DNA of 64,000 nt from Prinia subflava (lineage: Eukaryota > Chordata > Aves > Passeriformes > Cisticolidae): the NCBI RefSeq assembly GCF_021018805.1, contig NC_086283.1:22657662-22721661 (forward strand), written 5' to 3'. How positions within the stretch are numbered: the stretch's first letter is position 1; every line of letters begins with the position of its first letter. The notes under the pieces were generated by a model. It was not told the DNA's origin and did not search any database. It worked only from the letters and a program-made list of their open reading frames with translations. Made by a program: the position numbers and the translations under genes. Positions 22,643 through 32,957 of this stretch are shown here, piece after piece.

Positions 22643-23087
22643 ATTGAATGGAACCACAGCTGGACTCTGTCCACCTCCACCTGGTCCCATGTGTCCCCCA
22701 ATCCATGGGAGTTGAACACTCCTCACAACTCCTGCCCAGACTCACCCCAGCCCTCAGGGGGAGTTTTCATGCCGTGGGAGTGGGAATTCCATAAAACGTC
22801 CTGAACTCCCCCTGCACCAGCACTTTCCAAGCAAGTCCCTCTGTGTGGCCTGTGCTGAGGTGACACTTCCATCCGGCACCAGACGGGAAGAGTAGCTCAT
22901 GAACTGATGGAAAACAGGGGATGAAGGGTCCTCCGTGACATTTTTTTGCCTATTTCATCCCCAGATAATTCTGACAGGGAATTTTTGTGTAATTGGATTA
23001 AGTGTGGGGAACTTGTTCTTGCTGACAGATCGCACAGGCACCAAACCAGTATCAGGGGGGTTGCCACTAAATCTTCTTTTACTCGGG
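22643..23087. other. Unique noncoding sequence
   Basis: Nothing recognised between the CR1 and the poly-A tract. Confidence 0.5.

Positions 23088-23132
<45 letters not shown>
23088..23132. repeat. Poly-A homopolymer, 45 bases
   Basis: An uninterrupted run of 45 A residues followed by GGCAAATAG. It could be a simple repeat or the tail of a retrotransposed sequence. The upstream 100 bp shows no recognisable element or processed gene copy. Exact length in the source genome is uncertain because homopolymers are error-prone. Confidence 0.95.
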
Positions 23133-23136
<4 letters not shown>

Positions 23137-23699
23137 AATAGTAATTCAGGTTTGCAGCCAAACCAGATCTACCCAGCCCTGATGCAGAGGATGGATTGCT
23201 CCCCATCAGTCCCACAAAAGCCACTGAGACCCCTTTTTACCTCTAGTTTCATTTCATGGGCACAAGCAACTTCTACACGTCTTTCTTCTGTGAAAGAGGA
23301 TGATTTTTTTGGAGCAGTCCATGTTTGAGGGACGCCACACCACGGTAGATCCGCTGATCTCTCTGCTCTCCAAAGGAAGGGCTATTAAGGAGATAAGGGA
23401 CTGAGAGAACACTCTCTCTGTGGCGCTGAAGAGCGGAGGAGGGAGATAACTTGGGAGCTCTGGTAAAGCCACCAAACATTCTGTGAATAAAACTGTTTGA
23501 GGAATCAGTTTTCCTCACTGCAGCAATTGTGTTCTCCTGAGGGTGATGTTTATCTGTTGGCTCTGTTCCCGCAGCTCAGACACATCCAAGGCCCGCCCAG
23601 GGCCCCATCCAGCCCTTGCTGCACAGCTCAGAGGAGCAGGGGAAGCCTGGTTTAAAATTCACTGCCCTACACACCAGGGGATGTTCAGCTAGGACATCA
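23133..23699. other. Unique noncoding sequence
   Basis: Nothing recognised. Confidence 0.5.
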
Positions 23700-23901
23700 G
23701 CAGAAATTTCTCCATGGAAAGGGCGGTCAGGCCTTGGAAGGGGCTGCCCAGGGAGGTTTGGAGTGCCCATCCTGGGGGTGTCCAAGGAAGGACTGGAGGT
23801 GGCATTCAGTGCTCTGAGCTGGTGACAAGGTGGGGATGGGGCACAGCTTGGATTCGTTGGCCTTGGAGGGCTTTTCCAACCTTAGTGATTCTGTGATTCC
23901 A
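23700..23901 (+). mobile_element. CR1 LINE fragment, plus orientation, CR1-X-like subfamily
   Basis: Landmarks: 'AAATTTCTCCATGGAAAGGG', 'GGTCAGGCCTTGGAAGGGGC', 'TGCCCAGGGAGGTTTGGAG', 'CAAGGAAGGACTGGAGGTGG', 'CATTCAGTGCTCTGAGCTGG', 'TGACAAGGTGG', 'GGGCTTTTCCAACCTTAGTG', then ATTCTGTGATTCC as tail. The GACTGGAnGTGGCAnTCAGTGC wording separates this subfamily from the commoner copies here; it is shared with the copy at 28293-28530. Confidence 0.92.
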
Positions 23902-24209
23902 ATAAGTTCATCCCACCCAGTGACTGCAGCATCCACAAAGGCACCACCAGCTCAACCCAGGGACGAGGCAGCGCCACATGGCCGGTGTTGCCTGCCCAAG
24001 CTGAACCCTGTCTGGCTTTTCACTTTCCAGGGGGACCGCAGCAAATCCCAGAGCATGTGAAGCATGTGGAGCACCCCAGAATACCCCGAGCTGTCTGTGC
24101 CCCCCGCCCCCAGTTTCCAGCCCTGAGCATGGAGCCAGCTCCACTGTCAGCTATTTACAGAGTTCCGTGGGCCACATCCTGCACGCCTGCATCAGCCCCC
24201 AAGCTCTTA

Positions 24210-24570
24210 GTGAGATTACAAAGTTTATTTGAAAGACACCAATAAAAAGGATTTAAAAATCCCTCGGAGCCTCTCCATACCCCAGAGTACTCGGCCAGTG
24301 GGAGAGCTCCTCCAGCTCCCACGTTTGTTTTCCTTTAGGAGCAGCCGAGGCTGCTGCCTCCCGCATTCCCGTGCATTAGCAGCTTCTTCCCAGGTTGACC
24401 CCATGTATTATGGATGTGCTAAAATCTTCATGTTCTGAATAGGAGCTGCATTATTCATGGCTCTGCTTAGAGTTTGTCTTTAAAAGCCCTGCAGCCTTTT
24501 AATGAAATGCTCCTATTTTAACAGCAGCCAAGACCAGATATTTTGCTTTACATTTTTTAAAAGTCATCTC
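24210..24570. promoter_or_regulatory. Candidate conserved noncoding element(s)
   Basis: Two AT-rich patches. The first (24210-24265) has GATTACAAAGTTTATTTG and the small palindrome GGATTTAAAAATCC. The second (24395-24570) has CCATGTATTATGGATG, GAGCTGCATTATTCATGG, CTTTTAATGAAATGCTCC and TTTAACAGCAGCC. ATTATTCAT and TAATGAAAT words suggest homeodomain/POU binding. No exon or repeat explains them. Confidence 0.35.
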
Positions 24571-26439
24571 TGTGGATTTTTTTTCCCCTGTTCTCCCCCT
24601 CTCTTTGAAGACTCAAGGCCACTCAGAAGGTGGGACTGCGGTGGGGGACAGAGGCAGATGTGGAGGTGTGAGGGTTCAGGGAGGAGAAGATGGGATGTGC
24701 TGAAGGCCCCAAGCCTGTTCCAGCCCCACATGTGAGGTCAGGGGTGCTGGATATCCCCGGGGTCCCCAAGGGGAGTGGGTACTCCGTGGGGCATCAGGGA
24801 CGCAGCCAGAGGATGCACTGAGTGGGTGGCACTGAGCCTCTCCCGGCCTTGGGCAGTGGTGCTTCTCCTGATTTGAGTGACATCGAGGGTTCCTTGGAAT
24901 TGTAAGGAGGGAAAAGGGGAAGATGGAGGGAGCAGCACCACCTGGGCCCTGTGGGGTAGGGTCACGGTTCAGTGTGGAAGGTGCAGGCAATAGCTGGTGG
25001 GTGGGATGGAGGGTGTGGAGACCCCATGAAACTCCAGAGAGAAATTCCTGAGGCTGGCATGAGCTGGAGCAGAGCCAGCCTGCTCTGCCTGGTCTGGGAG
25101 CAGGGAAGGAGCTCAAAAGGCTCTGCCTGTGGTGCAGCAGCACAGCACGAACGCAGCCCCCGCGTGGGCACAACCCCAGCCCTGTCCAGGGGCTGCCTCT
25201 GCCTCCACCTGCAGTGAATTTGGCCTAATGACTTAAACACAGATCCCGTTTCCAGGCAAACATCCCAAGTGTTCTGTCCCTGGCGGCAGGGAAACTCCTT
25301 AAATCAAAGCGGAGCAATCCGATAGCCGGGGCCGCAGCTTGGGGCTTTATTGATCACATCTGGGCTGGAGAGGGCTGGGCTGAGGCTGGGACCGGGATGG
25401 GACAGGGAAGGGACAGGGATGGGGCTTTGGGGAGCTGTGGACTGGGTCCCTGGGGACACACTGGTCTCCTGCCCTCCTCAGAGCCCCTGCCCTGCAGCCC
25501 CTCACACCGAGCACTGGAAGGAGAGAGAAGTGCTGGAATTTCTGACAGCTCCCGCCTTTCTGAGCCCAGTGCCACAGGTTCCTTTTGTCTCTCCAGTTCC
25601 CGGGAGTTCTGGAGCACACTGAATGCCGTTGTTATTGTTTAGTAGGGTTTTGTGCTAATTCCTTGTTACCTCTGAGACTTGGGTATAGAAAAGTTGGAAA
25701 AAACAAGTGATTGGAGGAATTTCCCTTCCTCTGCGCTCCAAATGTGATTAAACACCAAGGTCCCCTCGGTGTGGGCTGTGACATGTGGTGCTGGCAGCGC
25801 AGTGCTGGGGTGGCTGCTTCCCACCCAGGCTCATTCCTGGGCTGCTCCTGGTAACTCCTGGGAGTTAATGGTGTGGGACACACCAGCAGTGACAAGATCC
25901 CACTGCACTCTCTGCCGTGCCTCTGTCACCCTCCGGGGTGGAGATCCCACTCTGCCGGCGTTTCAGCACCATGAGGGGGAGGTTTTGAGGCAATCACTGT
26001 TTATGGACACCCTGCCAGCACCTTGGGAGCAGCAGGGAAAGGTGGGATGGGGCACTAGGAGCGGGAAGTATTGCTGGGCTGCCTGGCTGAGCTGACCCTG
26101 ACAGCTGAGCCCAAAGGCCACATGCAGATCCAGCTCTGGCAGGACAATGCCACCGTGTCCCAGACCATGTGCCTGGGTGCACACCAGCACCCTGGTCGGG
26201 TGCCATTCCCCTGTAGCTCAGCAGGATTTCAGCTCTATCCCTGTTCCTGGGACCTCCACGCTCCACGTCCTCCCTCTGCACACGTCAGGCGGCTCAGAGA
26301 GCCGCGGCCCCTTGGGGCTGCATCCGTCATGTCCCATTTGGGAGGCAGGACTCTTCCCGTCACATTGTTGTGTCTGGAAGCAGGTCACCCCTCGTTTCCA
26401 TAAGATCACATTTCCAGGCCAGCGCTGCCCGCAGCCCTG
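24571..26439. other. Unique noncoding sequence
   Basis: GC-rich ordinary sequence without recognisable gene, repeat or RNA. Frames on opposite strands match each other closely in extent (for example 25347-25622), the hallmark of chance open frames. Confidence 0.5.
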
Positions 26440-26870
26440 CCATTCATGCTCCATTGGAGAGCCGCTGCTGCCTGCATGGAGCGCAGGGATAAAGTGATGT
26501 CTTAATTCATTGCACATTCTTAAATAAAGGAGCGGGAGAGAAAGGGAGCGGCTCAAGGTCAGCCCTCATTGCTGAGCGAGATTTCTTCAGCAGATTGTCT
26601 AAAATAGCCCCGAAAAAAATAAATAAAAGCAAATTGATGGACGTTATATTGAGGCGATGGGAAGTGAAGATGAAAAGAGAAGTGCCAGCTTGACTGCTAG
26701 CTTGGTGTGAGAATAAAACCTGCAAAAATATTCTCAGTTGGTATTTTAATGGCTGACCTGAATGCTTAAAAAACCCCAGGATTGCTGACTTGAGCCAGGC
26801 AGATGCTGAAGCCATTTGTGCATGGATGACACTGGGAGAATCCTTCAAAAATTATTTAATGATCCATCTC
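26440..26870. promoter_or_regulatory. Candidate conserved noncoding element, long AT-rich block
   Basis: Over 400 bp of motif-dense sequence: GTCTTAATTCATTGCAC, CTTAAATAAAGG, AAAATAGCCCCG, AAATAAATAAAAGC, AAATTGATGGACG, ATATTGAGGCGATGG, AGAATAAAACCTGC, GGTATTTTAATGGC, AAAAATTATTTAATGATCC. Homeodomain, PBX/HOX-like and forkhead-like words alternate. It contains no CR1 and its borders contrast with GC-rich flanks. The 113-codon minus frame inside it is not protein-like. Confidence 0.42.
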
Positions 26871-26984
26871 TCCAATTCTGGCTGGCCCTGACCAAATTAA
26901 TTTGAAATGAAAAGAAAGGCTCTCCATTTCTTCCTTGAGCTTTGGATCAGGAGGCTGAAGGCATTTAAGAGGCTTTGTTTTATT

Positions 26985-27020
26985 TTGTGTTGCTTTGTTT
27001 TGTTTTGTTTTCCACATATA
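26985..27020 (+). repeat. (GTTTT)n-like low-complexity patch
   Basis: TTTGTTTTATTTTGTGTTGC then TTTGTTTTGTTTTGTTTTCC. A short simple repeat between the AT-rich block at 26440-26870 and the CR1 at 27120. Confidence 0.75.
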
Positions 27021-27119
27021 TTCCTGTGAATACTTTGAAGGGGTTGTAATTGGAATTAGTGGTAGAAGTGGAAATTTGCAGATTGTTGGTTTGATACCTT
27101 TGACCTGAAAGCCCCTTGA

Positions 27120-27480
27120 CCTTAAATCCCACCTCCTCTCTACACCTTCTCCTATCCCAGGTTGCTCCAAACCCCATCCAGCCTGGGCTTGGACACTTCC
27201 AGGGATCCAGGGCAAGCCACAGCTCCTCTGGGCAACCTTTGCCTGGGCTTCAGCATCCTCACAGGGAACAATTCCTTCCCAATATTCCATCTAACCCTGC
27301 TCTCTGGCTGTGGGAAGCCATCCCCTGTGTCCCGTCACCTCCATCCCTTGTCCCAAACCCATCTTCAGCTTTTCTGGAGCCCCTTCAGGCACTGGAAGGC
27401 GCTCTGAGGTCTCCCTGGAGCCTCCTCTTCTCCAGGTGATCACTCCCAGCTCTCCCAGCCTGGCTCCAGAGCAGAGGAGT
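27120..27480 (-). mobile_element. CR1 LINE fragment, minus orientation
   Basis: Reverse-complement CR1: 'CACCTTCTCCTATCCCAGGT', 'TGCTCCAAACCCCATCCAGC', 'GGACACTTCCAGGGATCCAG', 'CTCCTCTGGGCAACCTTTGC', 'TTCCTTCCCAATATTCC', 'CTGTGGGAAGCCATCCCC', 'TTTTCTGGAGCCCCTTCAGG', 'CTCCTCTTCTCCAGGTGATC', ending 'CCTGGCTCCAGAGCAGAGG'. Its consensus 5' breakpoint is the same as that of the plus copy at 22228-22642. The first 60 bp (3' tail) are strongly diverged. Confidence 0.93.
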
Positions 27481-28292
27481 TTGTGCTGTTTCAATGAGTT
27501 GCAATTATTTTTTTGGGCCTTTAAAATTTACATTAAAAAATAATACTTAAAAAAAAAAAGGAAAAACATTGCTGAGAAGGGATAGAATTATTCCAGTAGG
27601 AGTTACAGCTGATCACCCTGGAAAAGCTGACTGGAACAGAGGTTAGATGGGGTCAGATTCCCTATCCTAAAGCCCAGGGTCTGTTTTTTCCAGGTGTGAG
27701 CAGAGCAGCCTCAGGGGGATGAAGAAGGTACCAGACATGCCTCGCACATCCTCCGAGGTGAATTCCCAGCTGGACATTGGCCCCTCTCCCCTCTTTGGAA
27801 CCACGCTGGGGCTTGTTCCAGCGCAGGTCCTGCCCATGGTGTCAGGGTAAACAGTGTCAGCGATGATCCCCAGAGCACCTGTGTGACAAACATTAAACAT
27901 TCCCTGGCTGTTCATGCTCAGATGTGACACAGCAGGGAAGCTGGAGCTGCCTGGAGAGAGGGAGAACCAGACTGCCAGGAGAGACAGGGAGTGGAGCTGC
28001 TGCCTTTTGTCCAAAACAGGAATTTCTGGTTAAAAACAAAATATGGCCGAGATAAATAAAGATGAGTTAAAATGTAGGCAGCTGCTTCTGAGATCGTTCC
28101 TGCAGGCAGATCCTGAGCCTGCTGACAGCTCCTGGCACGGAGAGTCTCCAAAAGCCACAACATCTCCAGTGGCTGCGCATGAGAGATCCTGGGATGTGCC
28201 CAGGCATTCCTGACCACTCAATACCTCAGGAAGCAAGGGCTGAGGTGCCCTGTGACAGCAGAAGCCCCACTGTGTGGGCCAGAAGCAATGCT
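27481..28292. other. Unique noncoding sequence
   Basis: Nothing recognised apart from an A-rich patch at 27534-27570 next to the CR1 5' end. Confidence 0.5.
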
Positions 28293-28530
28293 GAATCATG
28301 GAATCCCAGATTTCCAAAACCACTGAGGTTCTGGGAGAAAGTTCACCAAGATCATTGAGTCTAACCTATGCCCGATCCTCACCTTGTCACCAGCCCAGAA
28401 CACTGAGTGCCACATCCACACCTTCCTTGAACACCTCCAGGGATGGGGACTCCAAACCTCCCTGGGCAGCCCCTTCCAGTGCCTGACCCTTTCCATGAAG
28501 AAATTCCTCCTGATCCTTTCCATGAAGGGG
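28293..28530 (-). mobile_element. CR1 LINE fragment, minus orientation, CR1-X-like subfamily
   Basis: 'GAATCATGGAATCCCAGATT' is the reversed tail, followed by 'CACCAAGATCATTGAGTCTA', 'CCTCACCTTGTCACCAGCCC', 'AGAACACTGAGTGCCACATC', 'CACCTTCCTTGAACACCTCC', 'AGGGATGGGGACTCCAAACC' and 'TCCCTGGGCAGCCCCTTCC'. The wording mirrors 23700-23901. The word CCTTTCCATGAAG is duplicated at its far end. Confidence 0.92.
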
Positions 28531-29559
28531 TCTCCCATCACACTGGCCATTTGCCATTCCCACTTTGGCTCATCACTGCTCATGGAAGGATGCTTATCAC
28601 ATTCCAGCAACACAACAGCTCAAACTAAAGCAGGGGTAGAGCTGATCAGTCTCTCCTCCCAGGCTTCCCTCTGGATCCTGCTGCTGCCCTACCACAGCCT
28701 CCACTTGCCTGGAGCAGGATTATTCCCCCATGGATGTGAGTTCCTACCAGCTCTGCCACTCACTGACCGAGTGCTGCCCCACAGATATTCCAGGATTAAG
28801 AGAACTGGCAATTCTGTGTGCCCAGTTTGAGGCAGGGGATGGTTTTGATTGCATGTGGCCTTTCCTTTAACAGCCTGGCTGTTCCAAGCCCAGCCCCAGC
28901 TTTCCCCAGAGCCAGGGATGTTCAGCACTCTGAAGTCAGGATCTTGGATTTGGATATTTAAGGCACAAGGCTCACATGAGATGTTCTGTTCACCACCACC
29001 ACCATCGTGGCTGGGGACACCAGCAGCCTGAGCTGGGGACTGCACCCCAGAGGGGTGCTGGCATGCCTGAATCCCAAATCCATCTCCCGTCCTTCCTTTT
29101 CCTGCTTCACAACCCCCATCCTGATCAGGATTTTAGTGGCAAGGATACAGCAAATTTTGATGAGCTGTCCTTGCTCATGGCTCAGCACGTCGCCAAGCCC
29201 AGCCGTGTTTTCCAGGCGGGAGGACACAAAGGGCATGTTCAGGCATTAAAACATCCTCCCAGTCTGGAAGCTCCAGCTGTAAAGAGACCTGGGGAAGAGG
29301 GAGAGCATTGTAAAGAAATGTTTGCCAGAATTCAGCACATTTTTTCATGAGTTTCATTCCTGGGAGCAGATTTCAGCATTTTGGCTGAAACTTTACAGAG
29401 TGATTTCGCTCCAGGCAGACACCGGCCCGGAAAATTTAATCTCCAACCATTCCAGTTTTGGCAAAGCCAAGAGCAACTGCAAACACAGACCTGTAATGTG
29501 TAGAGTGGGAGCAGCCCGGGAACCAGCACTGCACCCTTCACCCCATTCAATCCTCTCTT
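28531..29559. other. Unique noncoding sequence
   Basis: No gene or repeat family recognised. Confidence 0.5.
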
Positions 29560-29690
29560 TCTGTAATTATTTGCTTAATCACAGCTCACTTTTAATCCCG
29601 TGCCCTAATTAATGTGCTATTAAGAGTCGTGCAGGCCATAAATCTCCCCTTGGCATGAGCAGGATCATTTGCATTTGAGCTCGTTTTTTT
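29560..29690. promoter_or_regulatory. Candidate conserved noncoding element with octamer site
   Basis: TGTAATTATTTGCTTAATC, CTTTTAATCCCG, TAATTAAT at 29606-29613, GCTATTAAGAG, and a perfect octamer ATTTGCAT at 29667-29674 (POU-domain binding word). The 13-mer CTAATTAATGTGC (29605-29617) recurs in the block at 36230-36480. Confidence 0.42.
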
Positions 29691-30590
29691 CAGCCCAGGT
29701 CTTGAAGCACTTTCTGAAGTAGAGATCATTAACCCCAGGTTCCAGCTGGCCAGGCCCAGACAGAGGGAATGTGTCACCGGTTGTCTCTCTCAGCACCCAT
29801 GCCCTTGTCTGGCAGATCACTGGAATATCCACCGGAATGCACAGTCTGGGAGTGCTGGGGGATCCCAGGAGTGCTGAGCTCAAGCACCACCTCTCAGTGG
29901 ATGTTCTCCCTGTGTTCCAGCTCGTGGTTGTCGCCACCACAGGAGAGTGATGCTAGCATAGCCCTGCCCATGGAGAAGAAGGATGGCACTGGGATGGCAG
30001 GGGGAGACCAGAGGTGCCGTGTCTGGACGTAGGAGCAGAGACAGAGGGACAGCAGGACAATGGTCCAACATCCCTCCTGAGCCTGGGCTGCAGGAAATGC
30101 TGGCCCTGCTCTAGGATGGGCTCTGGGTGCTTGCCAGAGGCTCCCGGTGGATGTGCTCGCTCCAGGGCTGTTTACACAGGTGCTGCTTTGAAAAGCAAAT
30201 GTTGCTGTTTATAAAATACTTTGCATCCATTTCCTGAGGAGCAGCGGAGCTGAGAAAGGTGGCTGAGCCCTGGCACTGCCAATGTTCTCCTGCCAGCAGC
30301 TCGAGTGTCCCAATGCCACGTCCTTGGCACATCATCCCTGCAAGCTCTGCTGTCCCTGATGGGCTGGAGATGGATCCAGGTGAAAACAGAGATCAGCAAA
30401 ACTCTCCAAGGCCCTGCCTTAAAAAACTCTACTTAAGAGAAGGACAGTTTCCCTTTTTAGGTCTCTCTGGGTGGAGACAGCCGGAACTGTTTGGAATCAG
30501 CAAGAGGAATCTTCACTTCCTCTGGGCGTGCCTTCCATGAGCTTAGCTTTGGGGTGCACACAGATTTCAGGCTATTCCCCTAAATATTTC
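29691..30590. other. Unique noncoding sequence
   Basis: No gene or repeat family recognised. Confidence 0.5.
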
Positions 30591-30773
30591 ATGGAATCAT
30601 AGAATTCCAAAATGGTTGGATTGGAGGCGAAATTAAAGCTCATCTGGTTCAAATCCTCAGAGCAGGGACACCTTCCACTATCCCAGGTTGCTCCCAGCCC
30701 ATCCAGCCTGGCCTTGGACACTTCCAAGGATGGGGCAGGCACAGTTTCTCTGGACACCCTGTTCCTAATTTCT
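30591..30773 (-). mobile_element. CR1 LINE fragment, minus orientation
   Basis: Starts 'ATGGAATCATAGAATTCC' (reversed tail), then 'AAAATGGTTGGATTGGAGG', 'GCTCATCTGGTTCAAATCCT', 'GGGACACCTTCCACTATCCC', 'AGGTTGCTCCCAGCCCATCC', 'CTTGGACACTTCCAAGGATG' and 'GTTTCTCTGGACACCCTGTT'. The embedded GGTTCAAATCC resembles a tRNA B box but belongs to the CR1. Confidence 0.93.
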
Positions 30774-31942
30774 GCAGAGGGGAGGAGAGGGGTTTGCCCC
30801 AGGCTCAGCCTTGCTGCAGCCCGGGGCCTGGCTCTCCTTGCTGAGCTGGCTCAGGGTAGTTTGTTTCCCCCAATGTGTCTGGGTTTGATCAGCCCTTCCG
30901 TCCTGGAGCTCAGAGACTTCCCCCGATGACAGTCTCGTCAAAACCATTCCATTCCCACACAATTCCCTGGCTTTGACAGCTCCACATTTTCTGACAAAAC
31001 CCAAACCAAAACAAGGCGCCCTTGGAAATTTCTCAAGCAGCTGCAGGGGAACGCTGATGAGATTGGACATATTTGGGTGAGAAAAGGAATGGGGGACAAC
31101 CCTCAGCTTTCCTACTTTGGTTCCTGAGGATTTGATTTCAAAGCATGGACAGAACCGCCTCACCCCGGGTGACACAGAGCCACCACCCACCACCTCCACA
31201 CCATGTGGGAACCACCTTGGGCACAGAGAATGACAGCGGTGACAATTTAGGGAGGAAAATCAGAGGCTCTGGGCACCAGAGTGTGTGGAAGAGGTTTACT
31301 GTGGGAAGAGTGACATGGCTCTAGCGTGTTCCCATCTGCTCTCTGGTGCCATCACCTCCCAGCCATCATTCTCCCAGTAACTGGCCAAGAAATGTCAGTT
31401 ATTTGAACCCTTCTTGCTTTGTAATCTTTTTCCTCTGTAACAGCAGCTTTCTTGCCCAGAATTTGAGGGTCATTCAAGGCTGAGCTGTGTTGATTCTATT
31501 TTTCCAACAGTCAGGAACCCCTTCTGGTCTTTTTCTCAGCAGCTTCTTCACTCCTCCGTGGTCTGGAAAATGAGGTTTCACTGAAAAACCTCCAGCCCTA
31601 CTCATGTGTGAGGGACACGGGTGTTTCTCTGTTTCACGGGTTGCTATGCAAAGGGAAAGGAAAAAAAAATCTGATTTTCAGAATGCAATTTTGGTTAAAC
31701 CCCACTAAGAGTTGTGTTTATAAAACAAACAACCCTTGGGCTTGTTTGTCTTAAATAAGCCCCAAAATATTTATCTGCCTGTTTACGCAGTCGGCCACTG
31801 GGATGAGGAAAGGCAGAACTGAGAGGATGGACAGGGACCACCAGCAGTGGGAATTGAGTCCAGAGCCTTCCCTGCAGCAGGGCTCTGCTCAGAGAACCTC
31901 CTTTGGGTGCTCCTGTGAATGCTCAGGGCTAGTGCAATACGT
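30774..31942. other. Unique noncoding sequence
   Basis: No gene or repeat family recognised. AT-rich patches at 31650-31780 (GTGTTTATAAAACAAACAAC, CTTAAATAAGCCCC, AAAATATTTATC) are mildly enhancer-like. Confidence 0.45.
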
Positions 31943-32107
31943 TGAATCATGGAATGATTTGGGATGGTTTGGCTGGAACAGACCTTTGAGCTCATCTCAT
32001 TCCTCACCCTGTCATGGGCAGGGACACCACCCACTATCCCAGGTTGCTCAAATCCCTGTCCAACCTGGTCTGGAACACTTCCAGGGATGGGGCAGCCACA
32101 ACTCCAT
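31943..32107 (-). mobile_element. CR1 LINE fragment, minus orientation
   Basis: 'TGAATCATGGAATGATTTGG', 'CTGGAACAGACCTTTGAGCT', 'CACCCTGTCATGGGCAGGGA', 'CACCACCCACTATCCCAGGT', 'TGCTCAAATCCCTGTCCAAC' and 'GGAACACTTCCAGGGATGGG' are in CR1 reverse-complement order. Confidence 0.93.
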
Positions 32108-32454
32108 GACCTGGGATTTGCTCAGGCGATTCAGCCAGGTACTTCAGCAGCAGCCCAGATCTGGCTCCTCCAATTCTCCATTGTCCCCTTCCAGCTGGGA
32201 GCTGCCCCAGGAGCTCTGTGCTCCTCCCAGCCCCAGCTCTCTGCTTCTACATCTGATGCCAGAAACGCCTCTTCAGGCACTCTGCTGACTCCTGTATCCC
32301 AGCCCTGCCATTCCTTGTGGAGCTGTGGGTAGGGCAGGCACTCAGCCGGCAGAATTCCTGCATGGAGCTCTTCGGCCTCGCTGGAAGTCCTGCTGCAGGC
32401 ATGGCAAGGCACGGCCCAGCCGGGCACAACCCTCATGCAGGGCAGATGCCTGTG

Positions 32455-32665
32455 GGCACAAAGGAATTCACCAGAATTAGTGGATCTGCCACCTCCGGAG
32501 GAGTTCAAGTGTGCAGCAATTATCTCCTGAACCACCCGTCCCATCTTCCTCTGGGAATGCCCCAAGGCGCCGCCTCGCAGCGAGGGCTAATGAGTGGATT
32601 ATTGCAGCATTTTAAAACTCAGCCGTTTTGTAAATTGGGATTATCCACTGAAACCAAGAAGGCTT
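32455..32665. promoter_or_regulatory. Candidate conserved noncoding element
   Basis: CCAGAATTAGTGGATCTGCC, CAGCAATTATCTCC, GAGGGCTAATGAGTGG, ATTATTGCAGCATTTTAAAA and GTAAATTGGGATTATCC. TAATGAG, AATTATC and GGATTATC words are homeodomain/OTX-like. No repeat explains it. Confidence 0.33.
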
Positions 32666-32904
32666 TCAAGAAGGAGCAGCCCTTCACCCCCTCCTCACTC
32701 TCTGCAGTCCCTCTAACGGCAGCACGGCCACGGGGAAGGGCTCATTTTTCAAATTCTCCATCTCAAGCACTTCCTTCTCAATCAACATCAAGACTCTCCC
32801 TCCTGCTCCCCTTCTCCAGTGCCAAGGAGCTGCACTTCTCCCTGTCCCCATCTCCCACCAAAAACACGGCAAATCCAGGCAGTTCTGAATTGCCAGAGGT
32901 CTGT

Positions 32905-32957
32905 GAGCTTTAAGATTCCTTCCAACCCAAAGCATCCTGTGATTCCATAATTCTGTG
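32905..32957 (+). mobile_element. CR1 3' tail remnant, plus orientation
   Basis: 'AAGATTCCTTCCAACCCAAA' then 'CATCCTGTGATTCCATAATTCTGTG' is the terminal CR1 3' segment with its octamer tail. Upstream sequence is not CR1-like, so the insertion is extremely 5'-truncated or its body has decayed. Confidence 0.85.

Noticed and set aside
23050..23132. Processed pseudogene or SINE ending in the A45 tract
   Set aside because: No recognisable gene or SINE sequence lies upstream and no flanking duplication was found by eye.
30640..30662. tRNA-like B box GGTTCAAATCC
   Set aside because: It lies inside a CR1 copy, and no A box or cloverleaf can be formed around it.
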